Origin: Rikenellaceae bacterium
GTDB taxonomy: Bacteria; Bacteroidota; Bacteroidia; Bacteroidales; Rikenellaceae
Length of the DNA: 64,000 nucleotides
Assembly (NCBI GenBank): GCA_015059905.1
Contig: SUZN01000003.1
Coordinates: 124,001 to 188,000, forward strand
Reading direction: 5' to 3'
Made by a program: the position numbers and the translations under genes
Notes under the pieces: model-generated
What the model saw: the letters and a program-made list of their open reading frames with translations, nothing else
Told to the model about the DNA's origin: nothing
The model's database searches: none
Part shown: piece by piece, positions 34,324 through 44,495 of the stretch
How positions within the stretch are numbered: position 1 is the stretch's first letter
Layout: the number at the start of each line of letters is the position of its first letter

Positions 34324-34347
34324 TACTCAACCCATAGAAGTTTGGAG

Positions 34348-34378
34348 TATGCGCTGGGCGACCCCTGGCGCATATTTT
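34348..34378 (+). terminator. Weak hairpin after ridA
   Basis: TATGCGCTGGG / CCCTGGCGCATA with one bulge, then TTTTC. Possible terminator. The rest of the 183-bp gap up to nrdJ shows no recognisable cobalamin riboswitch. Confidence 0.4.
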
Positions 34379-34506
34379 CGCCTATTTGTTGATGAGTTGT
34401 CGAAAAGTAATCGCCTCAAGCAAAACATCAAGCAGGCTTTTTTCTCAACTTTGCATCACAAAAACCAGCAAATAACAATTAAAAATCATAAAATCTACCT
34501 AAAACT

Positions 34507-37050
34507 ATGTCAAAAAACGCCAACATACCTACCGAGGTGAGCTACAATGATGCTGTAGCCGCGTCGAAAGAGTATTTCGCAGGCGACGAACTGGCTGCTA
34601 CCGTATGGGTGAGCAAGTATGCGCTGAAGGACTCCTTCGGTCATATTTACGAGCGCACACCAGAGGATATGCACCACCGTATCGCCGCCGAGATTGAGCG
34701 TATTGAGAACAAATACCCTAACCCAATGTCAAAGGAGGAGGTATTCTCGTTGCTCGATCACTTCCGTTACATCATTCCACAAGGTGGTCCGATGACTGGT
34801 ATCGGTAACAACCTTCAGGTGGCATCACTCTCAAACTGTTTCGTAATCGGCAACCGCAAGCACGCCGACTCCTACGGTGGTATCTTCCGTATGGATGAGG
34901 AGCAGGTGCAGCTGATGAAGCGCCGTGGTGGCGTGGGTCACGATTTGTCGGGTTTGCGCCCAACAGGCACGCCTGTACTTAACTCGGCTCTTACATCTAC
35001 GGGTATCGTACCATTTATGGAGCGTTACTCAAACTCTACACGCGAGGTTGCGCAGGATGGTCGTCGCGGAGCCTTGATGCTCTCGCTCTCTATCAAGCAC
35101 CCCGACGCAGAGCGTTTCATTGACGCCAAAACACAGTCGGGTAAGGTGACGGGTGCGAACGTATCAATCAAGATTGATGACGAGTTTATGCACGCCGCGA
35201 TGGAGGGTCGCCCATACCATCAGCAGTTCCCTATTGACGCCAAGAAGCCTGTAATCGAGACCTCAATCGATGCGAAGAAGTTGTGGGAGAAGATTATCCA
35301 CAACGCTTGGCAGTCAGCCGAGCCAGGTGTGTTGTTCTGGGATACAATCATCCGCGAGAGTATTCCCGATTGCTATGCCGACCAGGGCTTCACAACAGTA
35401 TCGACAAACCCTTGTGGCGAGATTCCACTCTGTCCATACGATAGTTGCCGTCTGTTGGCGCTCAATCTGTTGAGCTATGTGGAGAACCCATTCTCGAAGG
35501 ATGCGAAGTTCAATTTCGACCTCTTCCGCGAGCACGTCAGCAAGGCTATGCGTATGATGGATGACATCATCGACCTGGAGCTTGAGAAGGTGGAACTTAT
35601 CATCAACAAGGTAGCTCAAGACCCCGAGGAGGAGGATATTCGCCGCGTAGAGTATGACTTGTGGAATAAGATTAAGGATATGGCGTTGAAGGGTCGCCGT
35701 ACGGGCTTGGGCATCACCGCCGAAGGCGATATGCTGGCAGCGCTGGGCTTGCGTTATGGCTCTGACGAGGCTATCGACTTTGCCGTCAGCGTACACCGCA
35801 CATTGGCAGTAGAGGCTTACCGTGCATCGGTTAAGATGGCACAGGAGCGTGGTGCATTCCCACTCTACGACACCGCTCGCGAGAAGGGCAATCCTATGAT
35901 TGAGCGTCTGCGCGAGGCTGACCCAGAGCTTTATGCCGAGATGGGAAAGTATGGTCGCCGCAACATCGCAATGCTTACTATCGCTCCTACGGGCACAACA
36001 TCGCTTATGTCGCAGACAACATCAGGTATCGAGCCTGTGTTCCGTCCTGTATATAAGCGTCGCCGCAAGATTAACCCATCAGACAAGGGCAAGACGCCCG
36101 ATTTCATTGACGAGATGGGCGAGAAGTTCGAGGAGTACTATGTATATCACCACCAGTTTGTAAAGTGGGCACAACTCAACGGTTACAATACAGATAACTT
36201 GCAGAAGATTGCTGACGAGGAGCTGGAGAAGATGCTCAAGTCGTCACCATACTACGGCGCTACTGCAAACGATATCGACTGGGTGGCAAAGGTGCGTATG
36301 CAGGGTGCTATTCAGAAGTGGGTTGACCACTCAATCTCGGTGACTGTAAACCTCCCTAACGACGTTAGCGAAGAGCTCGTAGCCGATGTTTATCGCACAG
36401 CGTGGGAGTGTGGATGTAAGGGCGTTACGGTATATCGTGACGGTTGCCGCGACGGTGTGCTGATTGACGCGAAGAAGAAGGGCGAGAATAAGAAGTGTAG
36501 CGAGCCAGGCTCTCACAAGCGACCAAAGTCTATCCCAACCGACATCGTACGTTTCAAGAACGGCAGCGAGGATTGGATTGCCTTTGTAGGTATCCAGGAT
36601 GGTCGTCCATACGAGATTTTCACGGGTAAGATTGAGGAGGATGCGATGTACATTCCACGCAAGATTACCAAGGGATGGATTATCAAGGTTAGAGAGGCTG
36701 ACGGCTCAAAGCGTTACGACTTCCAATATCAGGATCGCTACGGATATACCAACACCATTGGAGGTATCTCACGTCTGTTTGACGAGGAGTTCTGGAACTA
36801 TGCGAAGCTGATTTCAGGCGTATTGCGTCACGGAATGCCTATCGACAAGGTTGTTCACCTCATTGACGGTCTGCATCTGAACAGCGAGAGCATCAACACC
36901 TGGAAGAATGGTGTTCAGCGCGCATTGAAGCAGTATATCGCCGACGGAACCAAATCAAAGGGCAAGTGTCCACAGTGTGGCCAGGAGGAGATGGCATATC
37001 AGAACGGATGTCTCACTTGTATGTCGTGCGGATACTCAAAATGCGGTTAA
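34507..37050 (+). CDS. nrdJ: Adenosylcobalamin-dependent ribonucleotide reductase (class II)
   Basis: An 847-residue class II reductase that makes deoxyribonucleotides without oxygen, using adenosylcobalamin to start the thiyl radical. SLSNCFVIG holds the first redox cysteine, NPCGEIPL the catalytic cysteine, GTSLMSQTTSGIEPVF belongs to the barrel, and the C-terminal tail has a four-cysteine ribbon (CPQCGQEE ... CLTCMSCGYSKCG) that carries the re-reducing thiols. A TSCPD-like segment precedes that tail. It should depend on imported or synthesised B12. It stands alone on the strand, 183 bp after ridA. Confidence 0.96.
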   Translation: MSKNANIPTEVSYNDAVAASKEYFAGDELAATVWVSKYALKDSFGHIYERTPEDMHHRIAAEIERIENKYPNPMSKEEVFSLLDHFRYIIPQGGPMTGIGNNLQVASLSNCFVIGNRKHADSYGGIFRMDEEQVQLMKRRGGVGHDLSGLRPTGTPVLNSALTSTGIVPFMERYSNSTREVAQDGRRGALMLSLSIKHPDAERFIDAKTQSGKVTGANVSIKIDDEFMHAAMEGRPYHQQFPIDAKKPVIETSIDAKKLWEKIIHNAWQSAEPGVLFWDTIIRESIPDCYADQGFTTVSTNPCGEIPLCPYDSCRLLALNLLSYVENPFSKDAKFNFDLFREHVSKAMRMMDDIIDLELEKVELIINKVAQDPEEEDIRRVEYDLWNKIKDMALKGRRTGLGITAEGDMLAALGLRYGSDEAIDFAVSVHRTLAVEAYRASVKMAQERGAFPLYDTAREKGNPMIERLREADPELYAEMGKYGRRNIAMLTIAPTGTTSLMSQTTSGIEPVFRPVYKRRRKINPSDKGKTPDFIDEMGEKFEEYYVYHHQFVKWAQLNGYNTDNLQKIADEELEKMLKSSPYYGATANDIDWVAKVRMQGAIQKWVDHSISVTVNLPNDVSEELVADVYRTAWECGCKGVTVYRDGCRDGVLIDAKKKGENKKCSEPGSHKRPKSIPTDIVRFKNGSEDWIAFVGIQDGRPYEIFTGKIEEDAMYIPRKITKGWIIKVREADGSKRYDFQYQDRYGYTNTIGGISRLFDEEFWNYAKLISGVLRHGMPIDKVVHLIDGLHLNSESINTWKNGVQRALKQYIADGTKSKGKCPQCGQEEMAYQNGCLTCMSCGYSKCG

Positions 37051-37096
37051 AATAGGTTTTTCGATATTAAAAAAGTAAAAAAAATGTTGTTGATGC

Positions 37097-37126
37097 TTGT
37101 TTTTAACTATTTTATTTATATCTTTG
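37097..37126 (+). promoter_or_regulatory. Strong promoter of the OmpA-family gene
   Basis: TTG (37097-37099), a 19-bp spacer and TATCTTTG (37119-37126), an ideal Bacteroidetes promoter. The leader of about 85 nt begins with the hairpin TATGCGCG / CGCGTGCATA, which could protect the mRNA. Confidence 0.8.
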
Positions 37127-37216
37127 CATCTGTATATGCGCGTAATGCGCGTGCATAAAGAATAAAGTGTAAAACAAGCTGAAAAAGATTAACAGCACAA
37201 TAAACTTACATTAATT

Positions 37217-38374
37217 ATGAAAAAATTTTTACTTTCTATCGCTATGGTAGCGATTTCTTTGGGCGCTATCGCCCAGGAGAATTCAGCAGAGAAGCTCCGC
37301 TGGAAGGGTATTATGAACAACGGTTTCTGGTCAAACTGGGAGCTCTCACTTGGCGGTGGTGTTAACTACACTGCTTGGAATGCAGGTGGCTTCGAGGGTC
37401 AGGGCGACTTCGCTGACAACCTCGGTTGGCAGGCAGAGTTGGGCGTAACTAAGTGGTTCAACCCTATCGTAGGTACACGTTTGCAGGTTGTCGGTGGTAA
37501 GATCAACCCATCTACAGACGCTACTACATACGAGAGCAACTGGATGTTCCCACATGTTGACGGTGTTTTGAACCTCTCTAACTGGATTGGTGGTTACCGT
37601 GAGGATCGCGTTTACTACGCTAAGTTGTTCTCAGGTTTCGGTGTTAGCTTGGTTGACCTTGGTGATGACACAGCAACTGGTTTTGCTTGGACTGGTGGTT
37701 TGATCAACACATTCCGTCTTTGCAAGGCTTTGGATTTGAACCTCGAGTTGAAGGCTATCTTGACTCCAGAGCGTGACCTCCCAGCTGCAGTACCTGCAGA
37801 GAAGGGTAAGTACGCACAGATCTACTCTGCTACACTTGGTTTGACATACCGTTTCAACAAGCGTAACTGGGACAAGGCTTACTCACAGGAGGAGGTTGAC
37901 GGTTACTTGGCAGCTATCGCAGCCTTGGAGGCTGGTTTGGCTGACGCACACCGCAACAACGGTAAGCTCGCAGAGCGTTTGGCTGCTCAGAAGGCTGCTA
38001 CTGACAAGGCTTTGAAGGATCTCGAGGAGTGCCTCAAGAGCAAGAAGCCAGCTAAGGTATCAGGTTCTTCAGCATTGTTCTTCAACCTCAACAGCGCACG
38101 TCTGTTGGATCGCACAAAGGCTTCTATGCAGCTTTTGGCAGAGGATATGAAGGCTGCTCCAGCTGATCAGGTATTTACTCTCGTAGGTCACGCTGACGTT
38201 AAGACAGGTACTGCTGAGTACAACCAGAAGCTTTCAGAGAAGCGTGCTAAGGCAGTTTACGATTACTTGATTGAGCAGGGTGTTAACAAGGATCAGCTCA
38301 CTTGGAAGGGTGTTGGTTCTTCACAGAACATCTTCCCAATCAACGAGACAAACCGCGTTGTTATCGTAAAGTAA
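37217..38374 (+). CDS. OmpA-family outer-membrane protein
   Basis: A 385-residue outer-membrane protein: signal peptide (SLGAIAQ), N-terminal beta-barrel (about 25-215, starting WELSLGGGVNYTAWN), an alpha-helical linker rich in Ala, Lys and Glu (220-275), and a C-terminal OmpA peptidoglycan-binding domain (about 280-385: LFFNLNSARLLDRTKASMQL, VGHADVKTGTAEYNQKLSEK, INETNRVVIV). The codons are unlike those of its neighbours, strongly favouring GGT, GCT, GTT and TTG, as in very highly expressed genes, in line with its strong promoter. Probably a major structural porin of the cell. Confidence 0.92.
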   Translation: MKKFLLSIAMVAISLGAIAQENSAEKLRWKGIMNNGFWSNWELSLGGGVNYTAWNAGGFEGQGDFADNLGWQAELGVTKWFNPIVGTRLQVVGGKINPSTDATTYESNWMFPHVDGVLNLSNWIGGYREDRVYYAKLFSGFGVSLVDLGDDTATGFAWTGGLINTFRLCKALDLNLELKAILTPERDLPAAVPAEKGKYAQIYSATLGLTYRFNKRNWDKAYSQEEVDGYLAAIAALEAGLADAHRNNGKLAERLAAQKAATDKALKDLEECLKSKKPAKVSGSSALFFNLNSARLLDRTKASMQLLAEDMKAAPADQVFTLVGHADVKTGTAEYNQKLSEKRAKAVYDYLIEQGVNKDQLTWKGVGSSQNIFPINETNRVVIVK

Positions 38375-38396
38375 TATAAGAGGTAGAATTTGAGAG

Positions 38397-38430
38397 ATGG
38401 GGTATATTTTGAATATATCCCATTTCTTTT
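38397..38430 (+). terminator. Terminator after the OmpA-family gene
   Basis: ATGGGGTATAT / ATATATCCCAT with a TTTGA-type loop, followed by TTCTTTTCT. Confidence 0.7.
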
Positions 38431-38497
38431 CTAAAATAGTAAGTTCTCACAATCGAGAATCTACTGCAATCAAAACGACCTAAAAACCTACAAAACA

Positions 38498-41400
38498 ATG
38501 AAAAAATTTTGGTACATCTTTACTCTCGCACTGACGCTATTTACGGTAGCTTCATGCTCGGATAATAGCGAGACCGACGAGGAGCCAATTCCTACGGAGA
38601 TTTCAGTCAGTAAAGAGTCTATTTTGGTTAATAAGGGCGGAACAACAAGTGCTATTTCTGTAAATGTTACTTGCAGTGGTGATTGGAAATATACCCTTTC
38701 ATCATCAGGTTCGTCTTGGTGTACGGTTACACGTCCACTGAATTCTAACAAGCTCAACATCACCGTTTCTCCCAACACAAAGGAGAACGCCAAAGCACGT
38801 ACGACAACCATATCTGTATATTCGGTACTGGATGCCAACGTGAAGAAGAGTATCACCATCAAGCAGGCGGGTCCTAAAGATGGTATCGTTGTTGAGCAGA
38901 CTACTCACGCTGTCACCCCAAGAGACTCTATTCTTGCTGTTGAGGTTCTTGCCAATGTTGATTACGAGGTAGAGACCGACGAGGAGAGCAAGGAGTGGTT
39001 TGCCTATGTAAAGACCGAGAAGGGCGATGGTAGCGAAGAGCTCGTAAAGTTCTCTATCGCAAAGAACCCAACAAAGTCACCTCGTAAGGCAAATGTAACA
39101 CTCACATCAGAGACTTCAGAGAAGGTTAAAATCACTATCAATCAGGCTGCTGGTGGTATCTTCGTTGATAAGACTTCATACGAGGCTGCATCACGTAACT
39201 CTGACTCATTCGAGGTTGAAATCAATGCTTACGCCGAGATTGACGACATTCAGATTGAGGAGGGCAAGGATTGGATTAAGTATATTGAGTTTGCCGACAC
39301 TGAGGATCCATATAAGAAAATCTTGAAGTTCTCTATCGATAAGAACACAGAGAAGGAGGAGCGCTCAGTTAAGATTACAATCGTTTCGGAGAAAGGCGAT
39401 GAGACTACGTTCACAATCACACAGAACGCAAAGGACTCTGTTGCCAATGTTGAGGCTATCGGTGATGATGTTATTATTAAGGTAGATGACATCACTTCAT
39501 CTGCATCAGGCTCATATGGTGACACCGTGCCAAAGAACCTTATCGACGGCGATTTGGATACATACTACTCTGCGGCTGGTGACGTTAGCGAGATGCCTGT
39601 ATCACTCACTTGTAAGTTCAACGATGCAGAGCGTATCGATTATGTTGATATCGTTCCTGGTCGAGTATTTGGTAAGTGGGGCGAGGTAGATGTATATGTC
39701 ACAACAGAGGAGAAGAGCGAGTATCTTTATGGTAGCTACGACCTTAAGGAGTCTGGTGACAAGCAGCGCATTATCTTCGAGGATGGTATTCTCAACCCAC
39801 GAGCTGTGAGATTTGCAATCAAGACCGCAAACATGTGGACTACAGACACAAGTCACAGCCCTACCCTTATTGCAGCTCACGAGATTATCTTCTATATGAA
39901 GAACCCTGCGGCATTCGATATGCTCACAATCTTTACCGACCAGTCTTACTCTGAACTCCGCGAGGGCATCACCGAGGCAGATATTGATGGTATTGAGAAC
40001 GAGTTCTTCTACAACTTGGCTTCAGAGATTTACGCAGGCGAGTATGACACAAAGTACCGCGCAGCAACTTATAAGCCATATCCTCACCCAGACATCGACG
40101 CGAAGAAGTTCCGCACAAGTACTTACTCACTGAACGACAACGTTACAGGTATGTACTTCGAGGCAGGCGAGCACGTTGTATTCGTAAACGAGACATACGG
40201 TGTACCTATTTCATTGCGCGTAATTGACTATCAGCCAGATGATACTATGGCGGAGGATTCTCCAGGTTGGTGTAACGAGGATGGTCACTACTATCCTTTG
40301 ACCAAGGGTCAGAACAAGATCAACGTTCAACGTCGTGGTTTGATTTATGTGATGTACCACACCGAGGATCCTAATGCGAAGCCTATCAAGGTTAATTTCC
40401 CTACAGCTCTTATTAACAAGTACTATGACCTTGAAAATGAGCCAGATGCTGACTGGGCAACAATGTTGAAGGAGGCGAAGGCTGACCACATTGATATGGT
40501 TGGTAAGCACACAATCTTCACATTGCCTGTTGAGTGGGTTGAGTTCTATTGCGACACTCCAGCCAAGGCAAAGCAGATTATCCAGCAGGCTGACTCTATC
40601 ACCTTCTTGCAGGAGCAGATTCAGGGTCACCACAAATATAACACAGGCGGTCACCGCAACCGTATGCTCTACTCGTCAACAATGGCGAAGGCATTTATGT
40701 TCGCTGGTGCTTACCGCACTGGTTACAGCTTGCGCTATGGCGAAAGACATCTGAAGAATAAGTGGTACGGTGATGGTACTATCAGTATGCTTTTGAATCC
40801 AAAGAAGTTCCGTGTGGATGGTTGGGGTGCTTACCACGAGGTAGGTCACGTTAACCAGCTCCCAGGCTTCAAGTGGACTGGTATGGCTGAGGTAACAAAC
40901 AACTTTACCGCTATGTACTGCGCTCACTTCTTCATTGGTGACAACTATCCAAAGCATAAGTCTGACTATATGCTTTTGATGAGCGGTGAGTGGTATGACG
41001 AGAATGGTACACGACACAACACAAGCAACCGCTATGATGCTGCTTGGCAATGTTTTAACGACAACGGTAAGAAGCACGCATTTAGTGGTTACGTAGGCGG
41101 TGATCCTCCAGGAGAGGCAGGTCCAGGTATCGACCCATTCTTCCGTATCGTTCCATTCTGGCAGCTGTACCTATACAACACATTGGTAATGGGTCGCAAA
41201 GACTTCTACCCAGATGTATATCACTGGTGCCGTACAGGTAATCTCCCAGATGGTTCTCCAAACGTTGTTGCACCTGAGGTAAATGTTGTTTACGACAGCA
41301 AGACAATGACTGGTGGACAGGATGGCAAGACATATAAGATGAGTAACGACGGTGAGCGTCAGATGAATTTCATCCGTCTTTGCTGCGACGCTGCACAGGA

Positions 41401-41689
41401 GGACTTGACCGAGTTCTTCGAGCAGTGGGGAATGATGACTCCATTCTATGGTGTTGTGGTAGATTATGGTGACCACATTCTCCGCATTACTCCAGAGATG
41501 GTTCAGGAGGTTTACGACTACGCCAAGAAGTATCCAAAGCCAGAGAAGAAGAATATCTGGTTTATGAATAACTACAACCTTGACAAGTATCGCTCTGGCG
41601 ACGGTAGCGATGTGACAGGTTTCGATATTCCTGCGGATATCGACGAGTGCGATGGTAGATACCTCTACTTATACAATGGTATGCAGTAA
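38498..41689 (+). CDS. M60-like (enhancin/mucinase-type) metallopeptidase lipoprotein, copy A
   Basis: A 1063-residue lipoprotein (lipobox VASC, Cys20), probably surface exposed. Domain order: three BACON-type beta-sandwich repeats (about 33-128, 129-222, 223-318; each ends in a KITI/TFTITQ strand), an F5/8 type C-like galactose-binding domain (about 330-465: NLIDGDLDTYY, DYVDIVP), and the M60-like catalytic domain. The zinc site is HEVGHVNQLPGFKWTGMAE: His780, Glu781, His784 and Glu798, the gluzincin pattern HExxH(8-28)E of M60. Such enzymes in gut Bacteroidetes cut O-glycosylated mucins; this substrate is inferred. The next gene is a close paralogue. Confidence 0.88.
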   Translation: MKKFWYIFTLALTLFTVASCSDNSETDEEPIPTEISVSKESILVNKGGTTSAISVNVTCSGDWKYTLSSSGSSWCTVTRPLNSNKLNITVSPNTKENAKARTTTISVYSVLDANVKKSITIKQAGPKDGIVVEQTTHAVTPRDSILAVEVLANVDYEVETDEESKEWFAYVKTEKGDGSEELVKFSIAKNPTKSPRKANVTLTSETSEKVKITINQAAGGIFVDKTSYEAASRNSDSFEVEINAYAEIDDIQIEEGKDWIKYIEFADTEDPYKKILKFSIDKNTEKEERSVKITIVSEKGDETTFTITQNAKDSVANVEAIGDDVIIKVDDITSSASGSYGDTVPKNLIDGDLDTYYSAAGDVSEMPVSLTCKFNDAERIDYVDIVPGRVFGKWGEVDVYVTTEEKSEYLYGSYDLKESGDKQRIIFEDGILNPRAVRFAIKTANMWTTDTSHSPTLIAAHEIIFYMKNPAAFDMLTIFTDQSYSELREGITEADIDGIENEFFYNLASEIYAGEYDTKYRAATYKPYPHPDIDAKKFRTSTYSLNDNVTGMYFEAGEHVVFVNETYGVPISLRVIDYQPDDTMAEDSPGWCNEDGHYYPLTKGQNKINVQRRGLIYVMYHTEDPNAKPIKVNFPTALINKYYDLENEPDADWATMLKEAKADHIDMVGKHTIFTLPVEWVEFYCDTPAKAKQIIQQADSITFLQEQIQGHHKYNTGGHRNRMLYSSTMAKAFMFAGAYRTGYSLRYGERHLKNKWYGDGTISMLLNPKKFRVDGWGAYHEVGHVNQLPGFKWTGMAEVTNNFTAMYCAHFFIGDNYPKHKSDYMLLMSGEWYDENGTRHNTSNRYDAAWQCFNDNGKKHAFSGYVGGDPPGEAGPGIDPFFRIVPFWQLYLYNTLVMGRKDFYPDVYHWCRTGNLPDGSPNVVAPEVNVVYDSKTMTGGQDGKTYKMSNDGERQMNFIRLCCDAAQEDLTEFFEQWGMMTPFYGVVVDYGDHILRITPEMVQEVYDYAKKYPKPEKKNIWFMNNYNLDKYRSGDGSDVTGFDIPADIDECDGRYLYLYNGMQ

Positions 41690-41710
41690 AACTCGATAAT
41701 TACGAACCAT

Positions 41711-41744
41711 AGAACCTACCTGGTTTGCAGGTAGGTTCTTCGGT
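41711..41744 (+). terminator. Hairpin between the two M60 genes
   Basis: AGAACCTACC / GGTAGGTTCT with an 8-9-nt loop, followed by TCGGTTTT. It suggests the two genes are separate units. Confidence 0.65.
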
Positions 41745-41776
41745 TTTATACAAAAAACAAACCTACACAAAACCTT

Positions 41777-44413
41777 ATGAAACAATTAGTTGCCCTATTA
41801 GGAACAGTTATTTTGCTCACTATGGGCGGATGTTCAAGCAACGAGAGCGAGCTCGTTGAGCCCATCATCCCCGAGATTACGTTGAGCAAAGATAGCTTCA
41901 TCATCGGCAAGAAGGGAGCTACGGCTTCAGTCAATGTAACAGTGACTACCACCGATGGAAAGTGGAAATTTACTGTATCAAACTCTGGTAAGGATTGGTG
42001 CAGTGCTTCACGTGCAGCAAATTCTAACACGCTGAAAATCACCATTGCCGCCAACAATGATGATAAGGCTCGTGAATCAACAATTTCAATTATGGCGGAG
42101 TCAGACAACTCGCTTCGCAAGAGCATTAAAATCAAGCAGGCGGGTGCAGATGATGGTATTATCATCGAGACAACGACATATGAGATTGGCTCAAAGGACC
42201 AGACTCTATCAATTCCATTCTACGCTAACGTCGATTTTGAGGTAGAGATTGAGGATGGTGCAGACTGGATTGAGTATGTGCCTCGCAAGTCGGGTGCAGA
42301 TGACGATGAGCCTTTGCAGTTCAAGGTTGAAAACAACCCTGACAAAGAGCCACGCGAGGTGAGCGTAACAATCACTTCGGAGGAGCCAAAGGAGAGCGTC
42401 ACAATCAAAATCAAGCAGAAGGGCAAGGACTCTGTTGCCAATGCTGACGCCATTCCAGACGATGAGCAGGTGAAAATCTACCAGATAACATCTCCATCAT
42501 CTATATATGGCGGCTCGGGAATCCTCAAAAATGCCTACGATGGCGACCTGGATACTTGGGTAGGAGCAACAGGAGATCTCCCCGTAGAGTTCGTATGTAA
42601 GTTCAGGGATGCTGCCAGAATCGACTATGTGGATATCTACCCTGGTCAGGGCGAAGGCATCTGGGGCGAAGTTGATGTTTACGGTACTGTTGAAGGCGGC
42701 GAGAAGGAGCTCATCGGCTCATATGATTTCGGTTTTTCAAAGGATAGACAGCGCCTGAATTTCACATTGATTAAGCCTAAAGAGGTAGTCTTCGTTGTGC
42801 GTACAGCAGCCAACAGCGCGGGTATCAAAGCCGCTATGCACGAGATTATCTTCTACCGCAAGGGTGCATCTGATTTCAACGAGCTTGATTACTTCACCGA
42901 CTATTCGTGTGCAGAGTTGCGCGACGACGTAACCGAGGAGAAGATTGACGCCATCGAGAATGATTTCTTCCGCGACCTGGCAAAATACATCTACTCGGGC
43001 GAGTATGACACCAAGTATCGCGCAGCATACTACAAGCCTTATCCACATCCTGACATTGATGCAAAGAAGTTCCGCACAAGCGGTTACACATTGCTCGACA
43101 ACGTGACAGGTATGTATATGGAGGCTGGTGAGCACATCGTCTTTGTTGATGAGACCTACGATATTCCAATCTCTATCTGTGTTGTTGATTATATGAGAGC
43201 AAACGAGGGCGATATATATCTGCTCTTCAAGGGTCTTAACAAGCTCAACATCAAGAACAAGGGTTTGGTTTATGTACGCTACCACACTGAGGACCCCAAG
43301 GCTAAACCAATACGCGTAAACTTCCCAACGGCGTTGGTTAATGGCTACTACGACATCATCGAGGATCCAGATGCCGACGTGAGAACAATGTTGAGCAATG
43401 CTCCAAGCGAGCTCTTCGATATGCGTGGAGAGAGAGCCATCTACACATTCCCTGTTGTAGAGTACCAGCAGTACTGCGGTAATACGAAGAAGGCTTTTGA
43501 CATCATGCAGCAGGCTGACTCAATCATCTTCCTGCAGGAGCAGTTCCAGGGTCACCACAAGTACAACACAGGTGGTCACCGCAACCGTATGCTCTATGCT
43601 GCTTGTATCGAGAAGGCGTTTATGTTTGCTTCGGGTTACCACACAGGTTACTCTATCCACCCAATGCACGGTGGCGCGGCGATGAGAACAATGCTTATCC
43701 CCGAGGAGTTGCGCTGGAACGCGTGGGGACCTTACCACGAGGTGGGTCACAAGAACCAGATTCCAGGCTTCAACTGGGCAGGTATGGGTGAGGTAAGTAA
43801 CAACATCTGTGCTATGTACTGCGTGATGAAGTTCCGAGGCTGGCAGCAGAGTGACTATATCTTCACCGAGGGCAACGAGCGTATCAAGGATGAGAACGGC
43901 AACGTGATTCGCACTCACAACGACCGCTACGAGGCTGCGTGGGCAGAGCTTGCGGGCTATGGCGAGAAGCCTTATATTTATAGCCTCTACACTGACCCAT
44001 TCTACAAGCTCGTACCACTGTGGCAGTTGTACCTCTACAACACCAAGGTTATGGGTCGCGAGGACTTCTATCCCGATTTGTACCACATTATGCGTACATC
44101 AAACGACATCCCAGAGGATCACGGAGCTCGCCAGCTCAACTTCGTAAAGGTATGTTGTGATGTAGCAAAGGAGGACCTGACAGAGTTCTTCGAGAAGTGG
44201 GGTTTCTTTGTTATCTGCGATGAGGTTATTGACGACTACGGCGACAAGCGACTCATAGTTACCGAGGAGATGGTTAAGGCAGTGAAGGAGCACGCTTCGC
44301 AGTATCCAAAGCCAACGAAGAAGAATATTTGGTTCATCAGCAACTACAATATGCAGAAGTTTATCGATGGCGATGGTAGCAACGTAACAGGCTACGAAAC
44401 ACCACGACTCTAA
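41777..44413 (+). CDS. M60-like metallopeptidase lipoprotein, copy B
   Basis: An 878-residue paralogue of the upstream gene (lipobox MGGC, Cys16). It has two BACON repeats instead of three (about 30-122 and 123-217), then the same F5/8 type C-like and M60 parts. Zinc site HEVGHKNQIPGFNWAGMGE: His654, Glu655, His658 and Glu672. Many blocks are nearly the same in both (GEYDTKYRAA, YKPYPHPDIDAKKFRTS, GHHKYNTGGHRNRMLY), yet the catalytic-domain loops differ; copy A has an extra stretch of about 25 residues around DGSPNVVAPEVNVVYDSK. Tandem duplication followed by loss or gain of a BACON repeat is the simplest history. Confidence 0.88.
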   Translation: MKQLVALLGTVILLTMGGCSSNESELVEPIIPEITLSKDSFIIGKKGATASVNVTVTTTDGKWKFTVSNSGKDWCSASRAANSNTLKITIAANNDDKARESTISIMAESDNSLRKSIKIKQAGADDGIIIETTTYEIGSKDQTLSIPFYANVDFEVEIEDGADWIEYVPRKSGADDDEPLQFKVENNPDKEPREVSVTITSEEPKESVTIKIKQKGKDSVANADAIPDDEQVKIYQITSPSSIYGGSGILKNAYDGDLDTWVGATGDLPVEFVCKFRDAARIDYVDIYPGQGEGIWGEVDVYGTVEGGEKELIGSYDFGFSKDRQRLNFTLIKPKEVVFVVRTAANSAGIKAAMHEIIFYRKGASDFNELDYFTDYSCAELRDDVTEEKIDAIENDFFRDLAKYIYSGEYDTKYRAAYYKPYPHPDIDAKKFRTSGYTLLDNVTGMYMEAGEHIVFVDETYDIPISICVVDYMRANEGDIYLLFKGLNKLNIKNKGLVYVRYHTEDPKAKPIRVNFPTALVNGYYDIIEDPDADVRTMLSNAPSELFDMRGERAIYTFPVVEYQQYCGNTKKAFDIMQQADSIIFLQEQFQGHHKYNTGGHRNRMLYAACIEKAFMFASGYHTGYSIHPMHGGAAMRTMLIPEELRWNAWGPYHEVGHKNQIPGFNWAGMGEVSNNICAMYCVMKFRGWQQSDYIFTEGNERIKDENGNVIRTHNDRYEAAWAELAGYGEKPYIYSLYTDPFYKLVPLWQLYLYNTKVMGREDFYPDLYHIMRTSNDIPEDHGARQLNFVKVCCDVAKEDLTEFFEKWGFFVICDEVIDDYGDKRLIVTEEMVKAVKEHASQYPKPTKKNIWFISNYNMQKFIDGDGSNVTGYETPRL

Positions 44414-44432
44414 TAGGAGGGTGTTATAATAG

Positions 44433-44466
44433 AAATAGGGTGCTAAAATTAGCACCCTATTTTTTA
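44433..44466 (+). terminator. Terminator after M60 copy B
   Basis: AAATAGGGTGCTA / TAGCACCCTATTT with loop AAAT, followed by a T run. Confidence 0.88.
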
Positions 44467-44495
44467 TTCGTTGTAGAAAGATTTTATCCTCATTG

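Noticed and set aside
34324..34506. Cobalamin riboswitch before nrdJ
   Set aside because: Expected because the enzyme uses B12, but I could not find the B12-box or the conserved three-way junction strings; only a short hairpin at 34348 is present.
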